Part shown: piece by piece, positions 1-10,290 of the stretch
Position numbering within the stretch: position 1 is the first letter of the stretch
Layout of the letters: each line of letters starts with the position of its first letter
DNA from: Argyresthia goedartella
Lineage: Eukaryota; Arthropoda; Insecta; Lepidoptera; Argyresthiidae
DNA: 64,000 nucleotides
NCBI GenBank assembly: GCA_949825045.1
Contig: OX463813.1
Location: 5,828,001-5,892,000 of the forward strand
Direction of reading: 5' to 3'
Notes under the pieces: model-generated
Told to the model about the DNA's origin: nothing
Databases searched by the model: none
What the model saw: the letters and a program-made list of their open reading frames with translations, nothing else
Made by a program: the position numbers and the translations under genes

Positions 1-119
1 ATAAAATGTATAAAATAAAATTAGAGTAAGGGAACATTTGTCATATCATTAATAAGGATGTTGTGATTACTCGTAAGAGTATAATGTAATATTATTGGTA
101 CAAATAAAAGAATAAGTAC

Positions 120-488
120 TTATGTACGTCGTTCTTTAAAATTTATGAATTCTTCATAGGAGTAGAACGACTTCTTGACAAGCCACTTTATTAATTTAAT
201 TTTAATGTTTAGGAAGCTCGGTGCATTAGTAATGTCGTCCGGTAGCGAATTGTACACCTTCGGACCCATCACCCGTATTGTTTTGGCCATTTTTTCAAAT
301 TTATGAGGGACATTGGCCAGTTTATCTGCCCCTCTTGTAGTGTGACTTTTATGGTCACCACGCTTAGGTAGACTACCAACATTGACTCTCACATGAGTAG
401 CAACTTGAAAAATGAGTAGGGATGGCAATTTCATTATTCCAAGCGCCACTGTGCGGTCTGGCGGATTTGTCCTGGGCCACACGTGCAA
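120..488 (-). pseudogene. LINE ORF2 C-terminal fragment
   Basis: 122-residue open stretch carrying the usual LINE tail pattern: a basic segment, then KVYNSLPDDI and FKIKL-like residues followed by a short lysine-rich end. In intact relatives this lies after the RT thumb. It overlaps the next fragment (373-816) in another frame, so a frameshift separates them. It stops before the AT-rich first 120 bases. Confidence 0.75.
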
Positions 489-816
489 TCAGTCGTACGG
501 CTCGTTTCTGAAGTCTAAAGATACGCTCCCAGTCAGCGGCGCGCCCCCAGAACTCGATTCCGTATGACAGGACTGACTGCACTGTGGCGAAGTAGCAGGT
601 CCGAACCGCTTCTTTAGGAAGTGTTGACGATAGTCTACTGAGCGAAAAACAGGCGCTACATAATTTACCGCACAGCTTTTGTATGTGATGCTCCCAGGTC
701 ATTGTCTGGTCTATGACAAAACCGAGAAATGATGCGGAGGAGACTTGTTCAATTTTCGTTTCCCCGACGCGTATATCCAGTAAGCGTCTTCTGCGTCCGG
801 AAAGGTCGAAATTCAT
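373..816 (-). pseudogene. LINE RT thumb/post-RT fragment
   Basis: 147-residue stretch with the characteristic post-RT motif order SFLGFVID, then W..HI.KLC.KL, then YFATVQSVLSYGIEFWG and LQKRAVRLI. These are the LINE thumb residues that follow the FADD active site. The last ~25 residues lie past a frameshift into the neighbouring C-terminal fragment. Function is lost because the ORF is broken on both sides. Confidence 0.85.
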
Positions 817-867
817 TACTTGAGTCTTTGTTAGATTGAGTGCGAGGCCATATTTTTTAAACCAGTG

Positions 868-1371
868 CTATAATTGGTTTGCAACTTTATTGAGTGTGAA
901 CTCTAGTGAGTCGAGAGTTTTGCCCGTGACTACAGCTGCTACATCATCTGCGAACATGAACAATTCACCGTCAGTGGTAACCTTCGGTAAGTCAATCAGG
1001 AGGAGAGAAAAGGCAAGGTTTGACAGTGAGGAGCCTTGAGGTACACCCATGTCTGTCATGGTTCCGTCGGATCTTAGGTTACCTCCGGACCCTAAAACAT
1101 ATTGAGTATGATTTTTCAAAAAGCTCGTTATTAGATTTAATGCTGGGCCATCGATTACATGATACTTCAGCTTTATTCCGAGCACATCATGATCTGCGAC
1201 GTCAAACGCTTTGGAGAGGTCACAAAACAAGACGGCTACCTGCATTTGATGTTCACGTGCGCTAAGGATGCGATGCACGACCTCACGGGCAAGCATAGTT
1301 GTTGAGTGGCCCTGATGATATGCATATTGGCGCTGGGATAGTGCATTGGTCAATGACAGGTGTTGAACCAA
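868..1371 (-). pseudogene. LINE reverse transcriptase core fragment
   Basis: 167 residues covering RT motifs in order: QYAYHQGHST, then FCDLSKAFD (first catalytic Asp), MGVPQGSSLS, and FADDVAAV (the catalytic FADD box, about residues 140-143). VADHD replaces the more usual V.H.. after the first Asp motif. It is separated by an 18-base gap and a frame change from the RT N-terminal part at 1389-2543. Confidence 0.9.
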
Positions 1372-1388
1372 TCGAGTGCTTAAGCCAT

Positions 1389-2543
1389 TTATTTTTTTGC
1401 TATAGCAGGTATTATTGCAATCGGACGGTAATTATTAGGATCGCATTTTTTACCTTTGCCCTTATAAAGGAGACAAATTTTTACTTCCTTGAGTGCATCA
1501 GGATTTAGAACATTCCGCAAGCAGAGGTTGAACAGTACTGATAACGGGGAAGCTAATGTTGGAGCGGTCAAATTTATCAGCGCTGTTGAAATATTATAGA
1601 TATCGCGAGTAGGTTTTACTGCGACTCGCTTTTTTATTATTTCAAATACTTCTTTAGGCGTGAAGTTAGTAAGTCGAAGTGCGCGGTCGGCCGGTGGGCG
1701 CGCGGCTTTAAGCGCTGCGTGGGTGCACTCCAAGTTGGCCCGCGGTGCTCCGCACACGGCGGCTGCGGATGCGAATTGCACATTGAGGAGGTTCACCAGC
1801 TCTTGTTTATAATTAAAATTGTCACTACCAGGAATTTTTATTGTTTCAGTAAAGTCAGCATGAGTTTTCTTTTTTCCAGACTCCGTGCTAACTATTCGCC
1901 ACATTGTTTTTACGATGTTGTCATTCTTATATATAATGTTAGTATAATATTGAGATTTATGAGATTTGAATTTTATGTCATATTGCATTTGTAGATCTAT
2001 TTTTTTGTTTTTGATGTCTTTATTATTAGGAGATTTATTATTTATATCGACAATGTCAAAGATTAAAGATTTCATGTCATATATGTCTATCGTTATCCAT
2101 CTATTTTTATATGATACATTCGGTTTTAGTTTATAAGGAAAGCAAATTTCATATTTATTAATTATAATGTTTATAATTGATTCGGCTAACTCATCGGTGC
2201 TTGTTTTGGTGTGGTAGACTAGGGACCAGTCTATGCTTTCGAGTGCCGCTTGGAAGGCTGCGCGGGCGGCGCGGGTGTTGTCGCGTTCACGGCGCATGCG
2301 TGGCTGTTGCACATGCGCGATGCAGGTGAGTGCAGCGCGCACGGCAAGGTGAGTTACGACAGGACACGGTATGGCGGTGCCGGGTGTGGTGTTGCTATAA
2401 AGATGATCGAGACTGGTAGTAGTCGTTGCGGTCACACGGGTTGGGAAGTCAACTTCATTTCTGAAATTATGCGACATCAAAACCTCACTTAGTTGTTTTT
2501 GCTCCGAGCTTGTGGTCATTGTGTATCGCCTAAAATTAAACAA
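1389..2543 (-). pseudogene. LINE endonuclease C-terminus and RT N-terminal region
   Basis: 384 residues. The start (FRNEVDFPTRVT...SLDHLYSN) is the C-terminal part of an APE endonuclease, with the D of SLDHLYSN in the usual position. A basic linker follows, then an MWRIVSTESGKK motif typical of the region before RT, and the chain ends at the RT entry motif CLLYKGKGKKCDPNNYRPIA. The next RT motif is in a different frame. A GC-rich Ala/Arg segment (about residues 85-110 and 265-285) interrupts the AT-rich coding bias. Confidence 0.88.
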
Positions 2544-2599
2544 TCCGTACCTATGTCATTTATCTTGTCAAGAAACCGATCTAGTATCCCTAAAAATTC

Positions 2600-2960
2600 A
2601 GTAACGCATACAAGATTAGTCCTTTAAATGCAAACAATTAAAGTCTTATATTCTAATAGTTCTATAGCTGATACTTGACAATATTGCTCAACTGACACGT
2701 TACATAGTTCTAAGTTTTCAGTTGCTTCAATGTTGTCTTTAATGAATATGCATGACCCCCCATGCTGTTTTAATTTGCGACAGTAACTATATAACAAAGT
2801 GAATCCATTAATATGTATAAAATTTATTTGATCAGTGGTCAACCAGTGTTCAGTAATTGCCAGTATGTCACAGTTTCATTCCTGTTGTAATGCAACCTCT
2901 ATATGTTTTATTTTGGAGCTCAAAGATATTGCTGGGAGGGCGTCGGTGGTAGCTGCGCGG
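2600..2960 (-). pseudogene. LINE APE endonuclease N-terminal fragment
   Basis: Reading minus, a stretch with CDILAITEHW, then HINGF and HGGSCIFIKDNI matches the APE-type endonuclease of LINEs; the Glu of ITEHW is a metal-binding residue. Just upstream, IKHIEVALQQE precedes an in-frame TGA, so the reading is broken near 2880. It breaks again before the C-terminal half at 2543. Confidence 0.75.
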
Positions 2961-3139
2961 GGCGCGGAGTTGGCAGGCGAGCGCCTCGCTCGCCCCGTGC
3001 TGCGACGGAACCACTCGCTCACCTCGGTCCGCGGAGGCCAGTTGTCAGCGTTCATGAAGTATTCGAGTTTGCTCTCGGGTAGCGTGATTGCGAATGAAGC
3101 ATAGTGTTCATGGATTCATTGGTCAACTCGGCCTCGCAT

Positions 3140-3290
3140 CTGATTCAGCCCGCGGGCCGAAATGCCCACTATGAAATTTATTTACATGTTTGCATGGTCA
3201 ACATGGCCCGCGGGCCAAAACGACCCCTTAAAAAATCTTAACTCGGCCCGGACTACATTCAGCCCGCGGGCCGAAGTTCCCACTACGAAA
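3140..3290. repeat. Three GC palindromes with a 34-bp direct repeat
   Basis: GCCCGCGGGC palindromes occur near 3148, 3205 and 3262. The first and third sit in a ~34-bp direct repeat (3143-3176 and 3257-3290) that begins ATTCAGCCCGCGGGCCGAA, 114 bases apart. The block lies between the ORF1-like fragment and the endonuclease fragment of the minus-strand LINE. Confidence 0.85.
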
Positions 3291-3807
3291 AGATTTTTTC
3301 TACTTTGTAACCGTTAGATGGGTTCTTTTTTTGCATGAAGGCTACCATGGACTCCTCGGTGGTATCTGGTCTAAGAAAGCAGGCGTGGATTTTCTTCACC
3401 CTTTCGATAGTATGCAGCTCAGTGTCCAGTGCGCATGTTCCTCTGATGACGTACCTTGTATTCCTTCGGTGTGTCATTGGTGTTGCTGATTCGATCTGAT
3501 TTTTTATCATTGTAGTCGGGATTACTTTTGCCTGAGGTTGGAGTGTTCCTATGGACGGCGTTAGTGGTGTTGTTACTGATGGACTACTCAATGAAGTCTG
3601 CTTAGTTGCTGGTTTATGTGCATTCAAGGATGGATTAGAGGGTCTAAAGGCAGTGTGTTGTAGTTGTCGATTATTGAGTCGGTTCTCGCGTGCTGTGATT
3701 GGGCCATAGTAGTTAGACGCACCTTTTGGAGGCGCTGATTTGAACGCTTGAAAAATTTTCTTCTCAGCGCTTGATCGTCGAGGTAAGGCACTGAATTTGG
3801 GTTTCAA
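3283..3807 (-). pseudogene. LINE ORF1-like fragment
   Basis: 174 residues: a basic, Ser/Thr/Pro/Gln-rich N-terminal part (about 1-110), then a short folded-looking part (THRRNTRYVIRG, then KKIHACFLRPDTTEESMVAFMQ). The latter pattern resembles the small domain near the C-terminus of insect LINE ORF1 proteins, which bind element RNA. It lies just upstream of the endonuclease remains in the same orientation, which supports it being ORF1. The match is by pattern only. Confidence 0.5.
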
Positions 3808-3944
3808 TGGGTGCTAGGTACTGCACCAATAGTTTCTCGACAATATCGACAGTAACGTGCGTCATTTTGGTATTATTTAGATTTAATTATACGAGAGGCA
3901 CTTTTTGGTCAACCACTTGCTCCGGAGGGGAGGGTGTTCAGCAT

Positions 3945-5312
3945 CGCAAAACTCTATGGCTACAAGTAAAAATGGCTAATAATAAAACTCCATGGCTAGT
4001 AATAAAACTCCATGGCTAGCAGTAAAACCTCCATGGCTAGTTGTAAAAACTCCATGGCCAGTAGTTAAATTCCATGGCTGGTATTGAAACTCCATAGCAA
4101 GTAGTGAAAACTCCATGGCTAGAAGTTAAACCTCTAAAACTCCATGGCTAGTAGTTAAACTTCTAAAACTCCATGGATAGTAGTTACACCTCTTAAACTC
4201 CATGGCTAGTAGTTACACCTCTAAAACTCCATGGCTAGTAGTTACACCTCTAAAACTCCATGGCTAGTAGTTACACCTCTAAAACTCCATGGCTAGTAGT
4301 TACACCTCTAAAACTCCATGGCTAGTAGTTACACCTCTAAAACTCCATGGATAGTAGTTACACCTCTAAAACTCCATGGCTAGTAGTTACACCTCTAAAA
4401 CTCCATGGCTAGTAGTTACACCTCTAAAACTCCATGGCTAGTAGTTATACCTCCAAAACTCCATGGCTAGTAGTTACACCTATAAAACTCCATGGCTAGT
4501 AGTTACACCTCTAAAACTCCATGGATAGTAGTTACACCTCTAAAACTCCATGGCTAGTAGTTACACCTCTAAAACTCCATGGCTAGTAGTTACACCTCTA
4601 AAACTCCATGGCTAGTAGTTACACCTCTAAAACTCCATGGCTAGTAGTTACACCTCTAAAACTCCATGGCTAGTAGTTACACCTCTAAAACTCCACGGCT
4701 AGTAGTTACACCTCTAAAACTCCATGGATAGTAGTTACACCTCTAAAACTCCATGGATAGTAGTTACACCTCTAAAACTCCATGGCTAGTAGTTAAACCT
4801 CTAAAACTCCACGGCTAGTAGTTACACCTCTTAAACTCCATGGCTAGTAGTTACACCTCTAAAACTCCATGGCTAGTAGTTACACCTCTAAAACTCCATG
4901 GCTAGTAGTTACACCTCTAAAACTCCATGGCTAGTAGTTACACCTCTAAAACTCCATGGCTAGTAGTTACACCTCTAAAACTCCACGGCTAGTAGTTACC
5001 CCTCTAAAACTCCATGGCTAGCAGTTACACCTCTAAAACTCCACGGCTAGTAGTTACACCTCTAAAACTCCACGGCTAGTAGTTACCCCTCTAAAACTCC
5101 ATGGCTAGTAGTTACACCTCTAAAACTCCACGGCTAGTAGTTACACCTCTAAAACTCCATGGCTAGTAGTTACACCTCTAAAACTCCACGGCTAGTAGTT
5201 ACACCTCTAAAACTCCATGGCTAGTAGTTACACCTCTAAAACTCCATGGCTAGTAGTTACACCTCTAAAACTCCATGGCTAGTAGTTACACCTCTAAAAC
5301 TCCATGGCTAGT
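3945..5312. repeat. CCATGG minisatellite, 29-bp unit (20-bp at left edge)
   Basis: A tandem array of roughly 42 copies of a 29-bp unit (ACTCCATGGCTAGTAGTTAC plus ACCTCTAAA) runs from about 4108 to 5312. At the left edge (3945-4107) the units are shorter, about 20-25 bp (AAAACTCCATGGCTAGTAAT type), and more diverged. Variants inside the main array (CCACGG, GGATAG, TTACCC) recur at spaced intervals, which suggests block duplication. No coding potential is supported. Confidence 0.97.
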
Positions 5313-5928
5313 TATGAAACCTAAGCGGTTACTACTTACACGGTTACTCCATGTGCTAAACGATCTTAAGCTCGCTCGAAGTAGAGAATCGATCAGAGCA
5401 TCGAGCTCGGACTCGTGGGCTGGGCATCTTTAAAAATATATTTTCCCGTGGACCGACTCACAAAAAAAAAACTGGCGCTGTCAGTTCCTGAGCGTGAGAC
5501 CGTACCACAGATGACAGTACGCATGACTTTGATTTTTTGACAAATTTTGACTTGTCGGTTAAACAACTGGGCCTAATATTTCAAACTTGCCATTTAATCT
5601 TATGATAAACCTTTGAAGAGGCAACTTATTATTGTTAAAATCCACAGAAAATTCTAACGCAGGCCGCAGAGGTCTTGTTATAAAATCAACAAAGTCTCGT
5701 ATACCAGTATTAATTTATTTAAAATTTTAAATTGGATAAAATATGCATAACTTGTATCTGGGTCTTGGCTTAAGGCTTCTGCTTGCTTGCTTCGAAGTTT
5801 ATCTTGAAACTCGTAGCGTGAGAGATGGAAGTAAATATACGCGATTACTGCTACTGTCACAAGCAGGCGAAACGTCTATTCGCTAGGTTTTCATGTTGTC
5901 ATTTTTTCTATTCTTATAGCTAGACTGG
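5313..5928. other. Unassigned spacer with one short minus-strand ORF
   Basis: No repeat family was recognised. On the minus strand, 5875-5690 reads a hydrophobic segment (LLVTVAVIAYIYFHL) followed by SRYEFQDKLRSKQAEALSQDPD, preceded by TAG at a possible splice acceptor. This could be a relic or a real exon of a small single-span membrane protein, but nothing confirms splicing or homology. Confidence 0.3.
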
Positions 5929-6400
5929 ATGGCAGAGAAGAGGGTTGCGAAGCACGTCTTCTACTCAGAACTTGAGGAGGGCAAACGCAAGCGTGGCGGA
6001 CAACTCGTCAGGTACAAAGATGTGCTGAAGCGGCTCATGAAGAGGTGCGGCATAGAGTCCTCCCAGTGGGAGAAGCAAGCCGCCCTCAGACCCGAGTGGT
6101 GGGCTTTGGTTAAAACCAAAGTCCGTGACTTTGAAATCCACCAGCGCGCCGAGCTCGACACCAAGCGCGATGAGTTAGAAGCCCGACCACCTGCGCTAAC
6201 TCAGTATAATTATATTAATGGTGTGCTCGCATGCCCGCAATGCGCAAGGATTTTTACAAGGAAGATTGTGTACACGAGCCACACGCGAGCAAACGAGCGA
6301 GTTCAAAGCTCATGAAGCGGTCGCCGTGACCGAAATCATTTGGACCACTTATATATTATATATGTATATTATAGCCAGACGTTGTTTTTTTATATAATTC
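5929..6400 (+). pseudogene. LINE ORF2 C-terminal tail and 3' end
   Basis: 128 codons read VFYSELEEGKRKRGGQLVRYKDVLK, then a C-P-x-C...H-x-R-x-N terminal zinc-finger-like motif (CPQCARIF...SHTRAN). This is the well-known C-terminus of many insect LINE ORF2 proteins: a GELxxGKRxxGxxxxRYKDxxK segment and a terminal Cys/His finger. The UTR following ends in a TATATA run (6350-6372). Everything upstream is missing, consistent with 5' truncation during target-primed insertion. Confidence 0.85.
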
Positions 6401-6479
6401 TGAACTCAATATCGCATGGATTAATGCCGCTCCATAAATTCTTATGAGAATTAAACTCAAAATGTCTTTATAACTGTAA

Positions 6480-7035
6480 ATATTTTCAAATATTCTTAGT
6501 ACACGTAATTGTTTGCCTCTCCTCTACATTGGACCAATAATCATTTTACTAAAATTTCAATACAATTAATTTTCAATTCATTATAACTAGACCCTACTTA
6601 TACACCTTTCTGATACTGCTCACAAGTGTAAACCCATGCACAAGGTCTCTTACACTAAAGCCAGGTCTATCCTGAAAACTGGAAAGTTAGTGGCATTAAT
6701 AATCCTAAACTTTTCAGTTCCCGTTGTTAGAAATTTAAGATATGATATCAGGAATATGTTTCAGAAATATAAGAAAAGCGGCGACGGGATAGCCCGAAAA
6801 ATTTGTGTTAAATTATCTCTACATTAACCCCTGTAGGAGGTTTAACCTCTCTTTTAAAAATTGGTTATTGGCTAATAGAAATATTAAAATTTTCAGAAGC
6901 AGGAATAAATAATATCAACGTTTAATAACCGCGGGGTTATTAACAGCAAGTTCTATGTTGAGTAAGATTAACCCCATACAGTCCCGTCACTTGAGTAATC
7001 TTGGACATTCTAATATACATTTTTAGACCAAGTAG
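6480..7035 (-). mobile_element. LINE family A 3' end, degenerate
   Basis: Reverse-oriented copy of the 3' region seen on the plus strand at 19090-19370. Shared landmarks are TTTGCCTCTCCTCTACATTGG (6512-6533), the AGGTTTAACCTCTCTTTTAAAAA segment and GGTTATTAACAGCAAGTTCT...TTAACCCCATACAG (6940-6980). A short 63-codon open stretch at 6636-6827 on plus has no recognisable motif and is treated as chance. Confidence 0.65.
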
Positions 7036-7540
7036 TTTACATGTTTTTCGAATTGCGCAGATGGTAATTTCAAAATCTCTTTTATTTGGAAAATTAAAGG
7101 CCCTAAATATCTTTACATCCTGTAATTGCGAAAAAAATATTTAAAATGATTGATCCTCTGTGTGATGGATAACTGGAATATTTTTAAACTTTTTGCACAC
7201 TCTGTTTTTGAAAGCGTTTTTTTTTTCCTAATGGATGGCCCGCGTCCGCCAATATTTGACGTTGGGAAATTGAGATACCGCACTTTTTGATTATATAATT
7301 TTACGGGATTTTTCGCCCACTTTTTAGTTGATAATCTGTGGTCGTTAAAGCATATCTATATTCAGATTCCGTAGACATTTTCAACTTAATTTACTATGTT
7401 TATTAATTTCAATATGATATCGATTCGGGTTAGACACCTTCAATGACATCACGAATTGGTATGTATTATATAAAATACAATAAAAACTCAATGAACATTG
7501 TTAGATAGCTAAATTAAATTAGTTAGATATAAGTAGACCA
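7036..7540. other. AT-rich spacer, nothing recognised
   Basis: Low-complexity AT-rich sequence with A and T runs. I see no coding signature, RNA gene or repeat shared with the rest of the window. Confidence 0.5.
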
Positions 7541-7544
7541 TTCA

Positions 7545-7875
7545 TGTCCCCACCGAGGAGTAGGGGCCTTTAACCGAATACGAGTAAGATTGAGCCATAC
7601 TCCACCACGCTGGCTCAGTGCGGGTTGATGGAGGGGTGTCGGGCTGGTGGCCAATCCCACTGTCAGATATTTTCAAGCTGCCCTAGTAGGGCCTCTGACA
7701 CAGCTTTACGACTACTAACAGCGAGTAGTGATAGTAGCCGGGACCTGCAGCTTAACGTGTCATCAGAAATACAGAAGCTTCCGAAACAATGACCCCACAT
7801 AGAATGCCAGTGCCTGTCTCGGCCAGATCGTTTCCGATGTGCGAATACCGCTAGGCCATGGACGCTTCGATAGAT
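7545..7875 (-). mobile_element. SINE-like dispersed repeat with tRNA-like head
   Basis: Read on minus, the start GCGTCCATGGCCTAGCGGTA resembles a pol III A box (TGGCCTAGCGGTA). The body ends with the CTGGCTCAGTGCGGGTTG and CCGAATACGAGTAAGATTGAG segments, which I associate with a common lepidopteran repeat. GC content is above its flanks. Only one copy is present here, so its ends are uncertain. Confidence 0.5.
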
Positions 7876-7919
7876 AGATAATCATAAAAACAATAATTGA
7901 CATTCAAGGTATTGGCCTG

Positions 7920-8410
7920 CCTTTGGTTTCGATTAAAATGTGTTTTATCTACACACGTATCATAAACCCTCTTTACTGCGTTCAAAAACCGCACGTTACG
8001 ATCAGCATTATGTTAAACTACTTGGTAAAAACTCGTTTCGTATCTGGAAAACTACACATAATGGTCATTATGTGTAGTTTTTCTACATATAATGACATTC
8101 AAATTTCGAACGCCGACGCCCGCCTGCGTGAAGTTGGTACTAAAGAACAAGCTAAACAATTGCAGAACCACAATGCCGGTCAAACATGCGGTTCCTGAAC
8201 ACATCAAAGAGAGGTTATGATATGTGTGTAGATAAACTAGTGTATGTAACTGTACATAATTAGGCATTATGCAGCAGTCACATAAATTTCTATTAAACAG
8301 TTGGAAAACACCTGCGCCCCTCGTTGGGGACTTAAATGGGATAATTATTTTACAACACATAAAGACGACTATCGTACAATAAAGTGTTGCACAATCTGCC
8401 GCCAACTGTC
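7920..8410 (-). mobile_element. LINE 3' end (same family as 54000-54800)
   Basis: Near-identical in reverse complement to 54410-54790. Shared blocks are GCGTCGGCGTTCGAAATTTG, the hairpin TACACATAATGGTCATTATG, and GTTTTTACCAAGTAGTTTAA. In the plus-strand copy at 54 kb this sequence directly follows an RT C-terminal tail, so it is interpreted as that LINE's 3' UTR. Here 8290-8410 corresponds to the end of the coding part. Long apparent ORFs across it in both directions are not supported as genes. Confidence 0.75.
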
Positions 8411-8895
8411 TACACTACATGAACAATAAGGAATTCTACCGTTGTTGCTAACTTCCGACGTCGACACAAAGGGATAAAGTTTCTATTGAGTGCGAATGAG
8501 TTGCCTCTACAACCCCTAATATGGTGGTTAATATGCATGTGTTAGATTTAAAAGTATTTAAATGCTAATTGATTTGGTGGGAAGATATAATTGGAGTAAC
8601 TTATTTTCTTATGTAAATGAAAGTATACACAAGTATATACAAGTATATTCATAATTTGAAAAGAGTGTTATAATTGAAACAGAAGGTAACTGTAAGTATT
8701 ATGACCACAATATATTTCTATATAATTAAATGATATATCTGTATTGTATATAACTATTTATCATATACCTAACTATTTCATTATTACATTTATCTATATA
8801 ATATTTATAAATAGTAATAGTAATATAATACTCTTTCTATAGCATGATAACAAAATAATAAGTTTTTAACTCAGTCACCCATCTCCGTTAACGTC
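8411..8895. other. AT-rich spacer, nothing recognised
   Basis: Mostly TATA/ATTT-rich DNA (8530-8880) with short direct repeats such as ACAAGTATA. No gene or mobile-element signature was seen. Confidence 0.5.
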
Positions 8896-9010
8896 TGATA
8901 AACAACATGTGTTGCGACAAACAACATGTGTTGCGACAAACATCAAGTGTCCCTTGACAAGCAGCAGGTGTTCCCTGACAAACAACAGGTGTTCTGACAA
9001 ACAACACCAA
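8896..9010. repeat. Degenerate ~20-bp tandem repeat
   Basis: About five imperfect units of the form GACAAACAACATGTGTTGC, each containing a CAACA-TG-TGTTG or related CAGCAGGTGTT core. The first two units are identical; later ones diverge and vary in length. Confidence 0.8.
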
Positions 9011-9650
9011 GATGCTCACTATTTGACCGTTTGTTCACTACTGGCTCTCGTCACCGAGCAAACTCAAAAGAAAACCTCACGTACCAAGGTGGCAGCACTG
9101 TTTAGCGATATTTCTTCGCGCCAACAGTTGTTCGATCAAAAACCAATAATAAATTAGTTAGAACCCTGTATTAATCCTCAAATATATACCATCATTTTCT
9201 AACGTTATCTATGTTTTGAAAATGTCATTGTGTTTTTAAACAATCTTTACAGAAATTTGTCAGTAAATGATACGTCACTACCTGGCGCGTTGCCGCGCGC
9301 GTTCGTGACGATTAACATAACTTGAATTTAAATAGATAAAACCCTTAAATAAGGTTCCAACGCTATTTATATGCCTTGTGGAATTTAACAGTAAGTTTTT
9401 AGTACGTATTGTATTTTATAAACCTCGTAATATACTACGACTTTTCAAATTAACGTGATTTCCCAAGACTATTAGAATATTCAGTGTTTAATCGAACCAA
9501 ATGTAATCACAGTGATAGAAATTACCATTTAAATGCATAAGAAAAATAATTAACCGAGTATTAGCATAAAGATGTTTTGTATCATAACATCTATATGCTA
9601 ACACGGCCAGACTGACCTGTGCTACGTCCCGGAGCACCAAAAACAAACAA
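9011..9650. other. Spacer, nothing recognised
   Basis: AT-rich sequence with a short GC island near 9280-9310 (GGCGCGTTGCCGCGCGCG). No coding, RNA or repeat signature could be supported. Confidence 0.5.
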
Positions 9651-9738
9651 CAGATTAATATTGGTATAATACTAACAGATTTTTAATTAAGTTATCTAGT
9701 GTCTCACTTCTTACATTAAGTGATCTTATAATCCTCAC
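9651..9738. repeat. 88-bp direct repeat, left copy
   Basis: Begins CAGATTAATATTGGTATAAT and ends CTTATAATCCTCA. It recurs at 10204-10290 with only a few changes. It contains the hairpin CACTT-8 nt-AAGTG at 9705-9722. Confidence 0.9.
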
Positions 9739-9960
9739 TAGTTCCACCTTTCACAGTAGGTGTGCAAATAGCACCACCGCTAAAGTCCCACTCCTCTTCA
9801 TTAAGTGGACGACTTCTAGCAACCATCGCTAATGTCCTCACTTACACAATAGTGGACATAGCATCAACTCTTACATCCTTCGTTAAGTGCTACTTCACAA
9901 TAATGCTTAAATATAACATTATGTTTTTACTCTACCTCTCACATCAAGTGAAGAGTAATC
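9705..9960. repeat. Series of short CAC...GTG hairpins
   Basis: Successive small inverted repeats: CACTT/AAGTG (9705-9722, loop 8), CACCT/AGGTG (9745-9762, loop 8), CCACT/AGTGG (9788-9808, loop 11) and CACT/AGTG (9839-9854, loop 8). Less perfect relatives follow near 9866 and 9935. Stem bases change in pairs while the loop length is mostly kept. Confidence 0.65.
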
Positions 9961-10203
9961 TGTAATTGGAAATTATAAAATGAATGTTATTTAATTTATT
10001 CTATGATAAGTAAATTCCGTTGAGTTGCAAATAAAACATAAATTCTAATACCAAAAACTAATCATTAAAACGCACAAAAAGAAAACATATAATGTATATT
10101 CTTAATTACCTTCTATTTTGCAATCTATTTAATCAATTAAATCGTCAGTTGCACAATTATAGTATTACATAGTCATAATTATATAGTGAAATTAAAATAT
10201 GAA
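9961..10203. other. AT-rich spacer
   Basis: Low-complexity AT-rich sequence between the two 88-bp direct repeats. Nothing else was recognised. Confidence 0.5.
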
Positions 10204-10290
10204 ACAGATTAATATTGGTATAATACTAACAGATTTTTAATTAAATCATCTAGTGTCTCACTTCTTACATTAAGTGATCTTATAATCCTC
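10204..10290. repeat. 88-bp direct repeat, right copy
   Basis: Second copy of 9651-9738, including the CACTT...AAGTG hairpin. It ends where the GC-richer block at 10291 begins. Confidence 0.9.

Larger units (their letters stand above)
1..3110 (-). mobile_element. Degenerate CR1/Jockey-type LINE, ORF2 region
   Basis: A non-LTR retrotransposon copy reading right to left. In coding order there is an endonuclease start (about 2960-2620, with ITEHW and HGGS motifs), the endonuclease/RT linker and RT N-terminus (2543-1389), the RT core (1371-868), the thumb region (816-373) and the C-terminal tail (488-120), each in a different frame. The first 120 bases are AT-rich and probably 3' UTR with AATAAA-like runs. 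Such proteins nick chromosomal DNA and reverse transcribe their own RNA at the nick. Several frameshifts make this copy dead. Assignment to the CR1/Jockey group rests on the APE endonuclease plus the RT motif order, and is inference at clade level. Confidence 0.85.

Noticed and set aside
3945..5312. CRISPR-like array
   Set aside because: Continuous tandem repeats with no unique spacers, in a eukaryotic context.
8052..8405. 117-codon minus ORF
   Set aside because: It spans a LINE 3' UTR that also occurs at 54 kb, where the frame is not kept.
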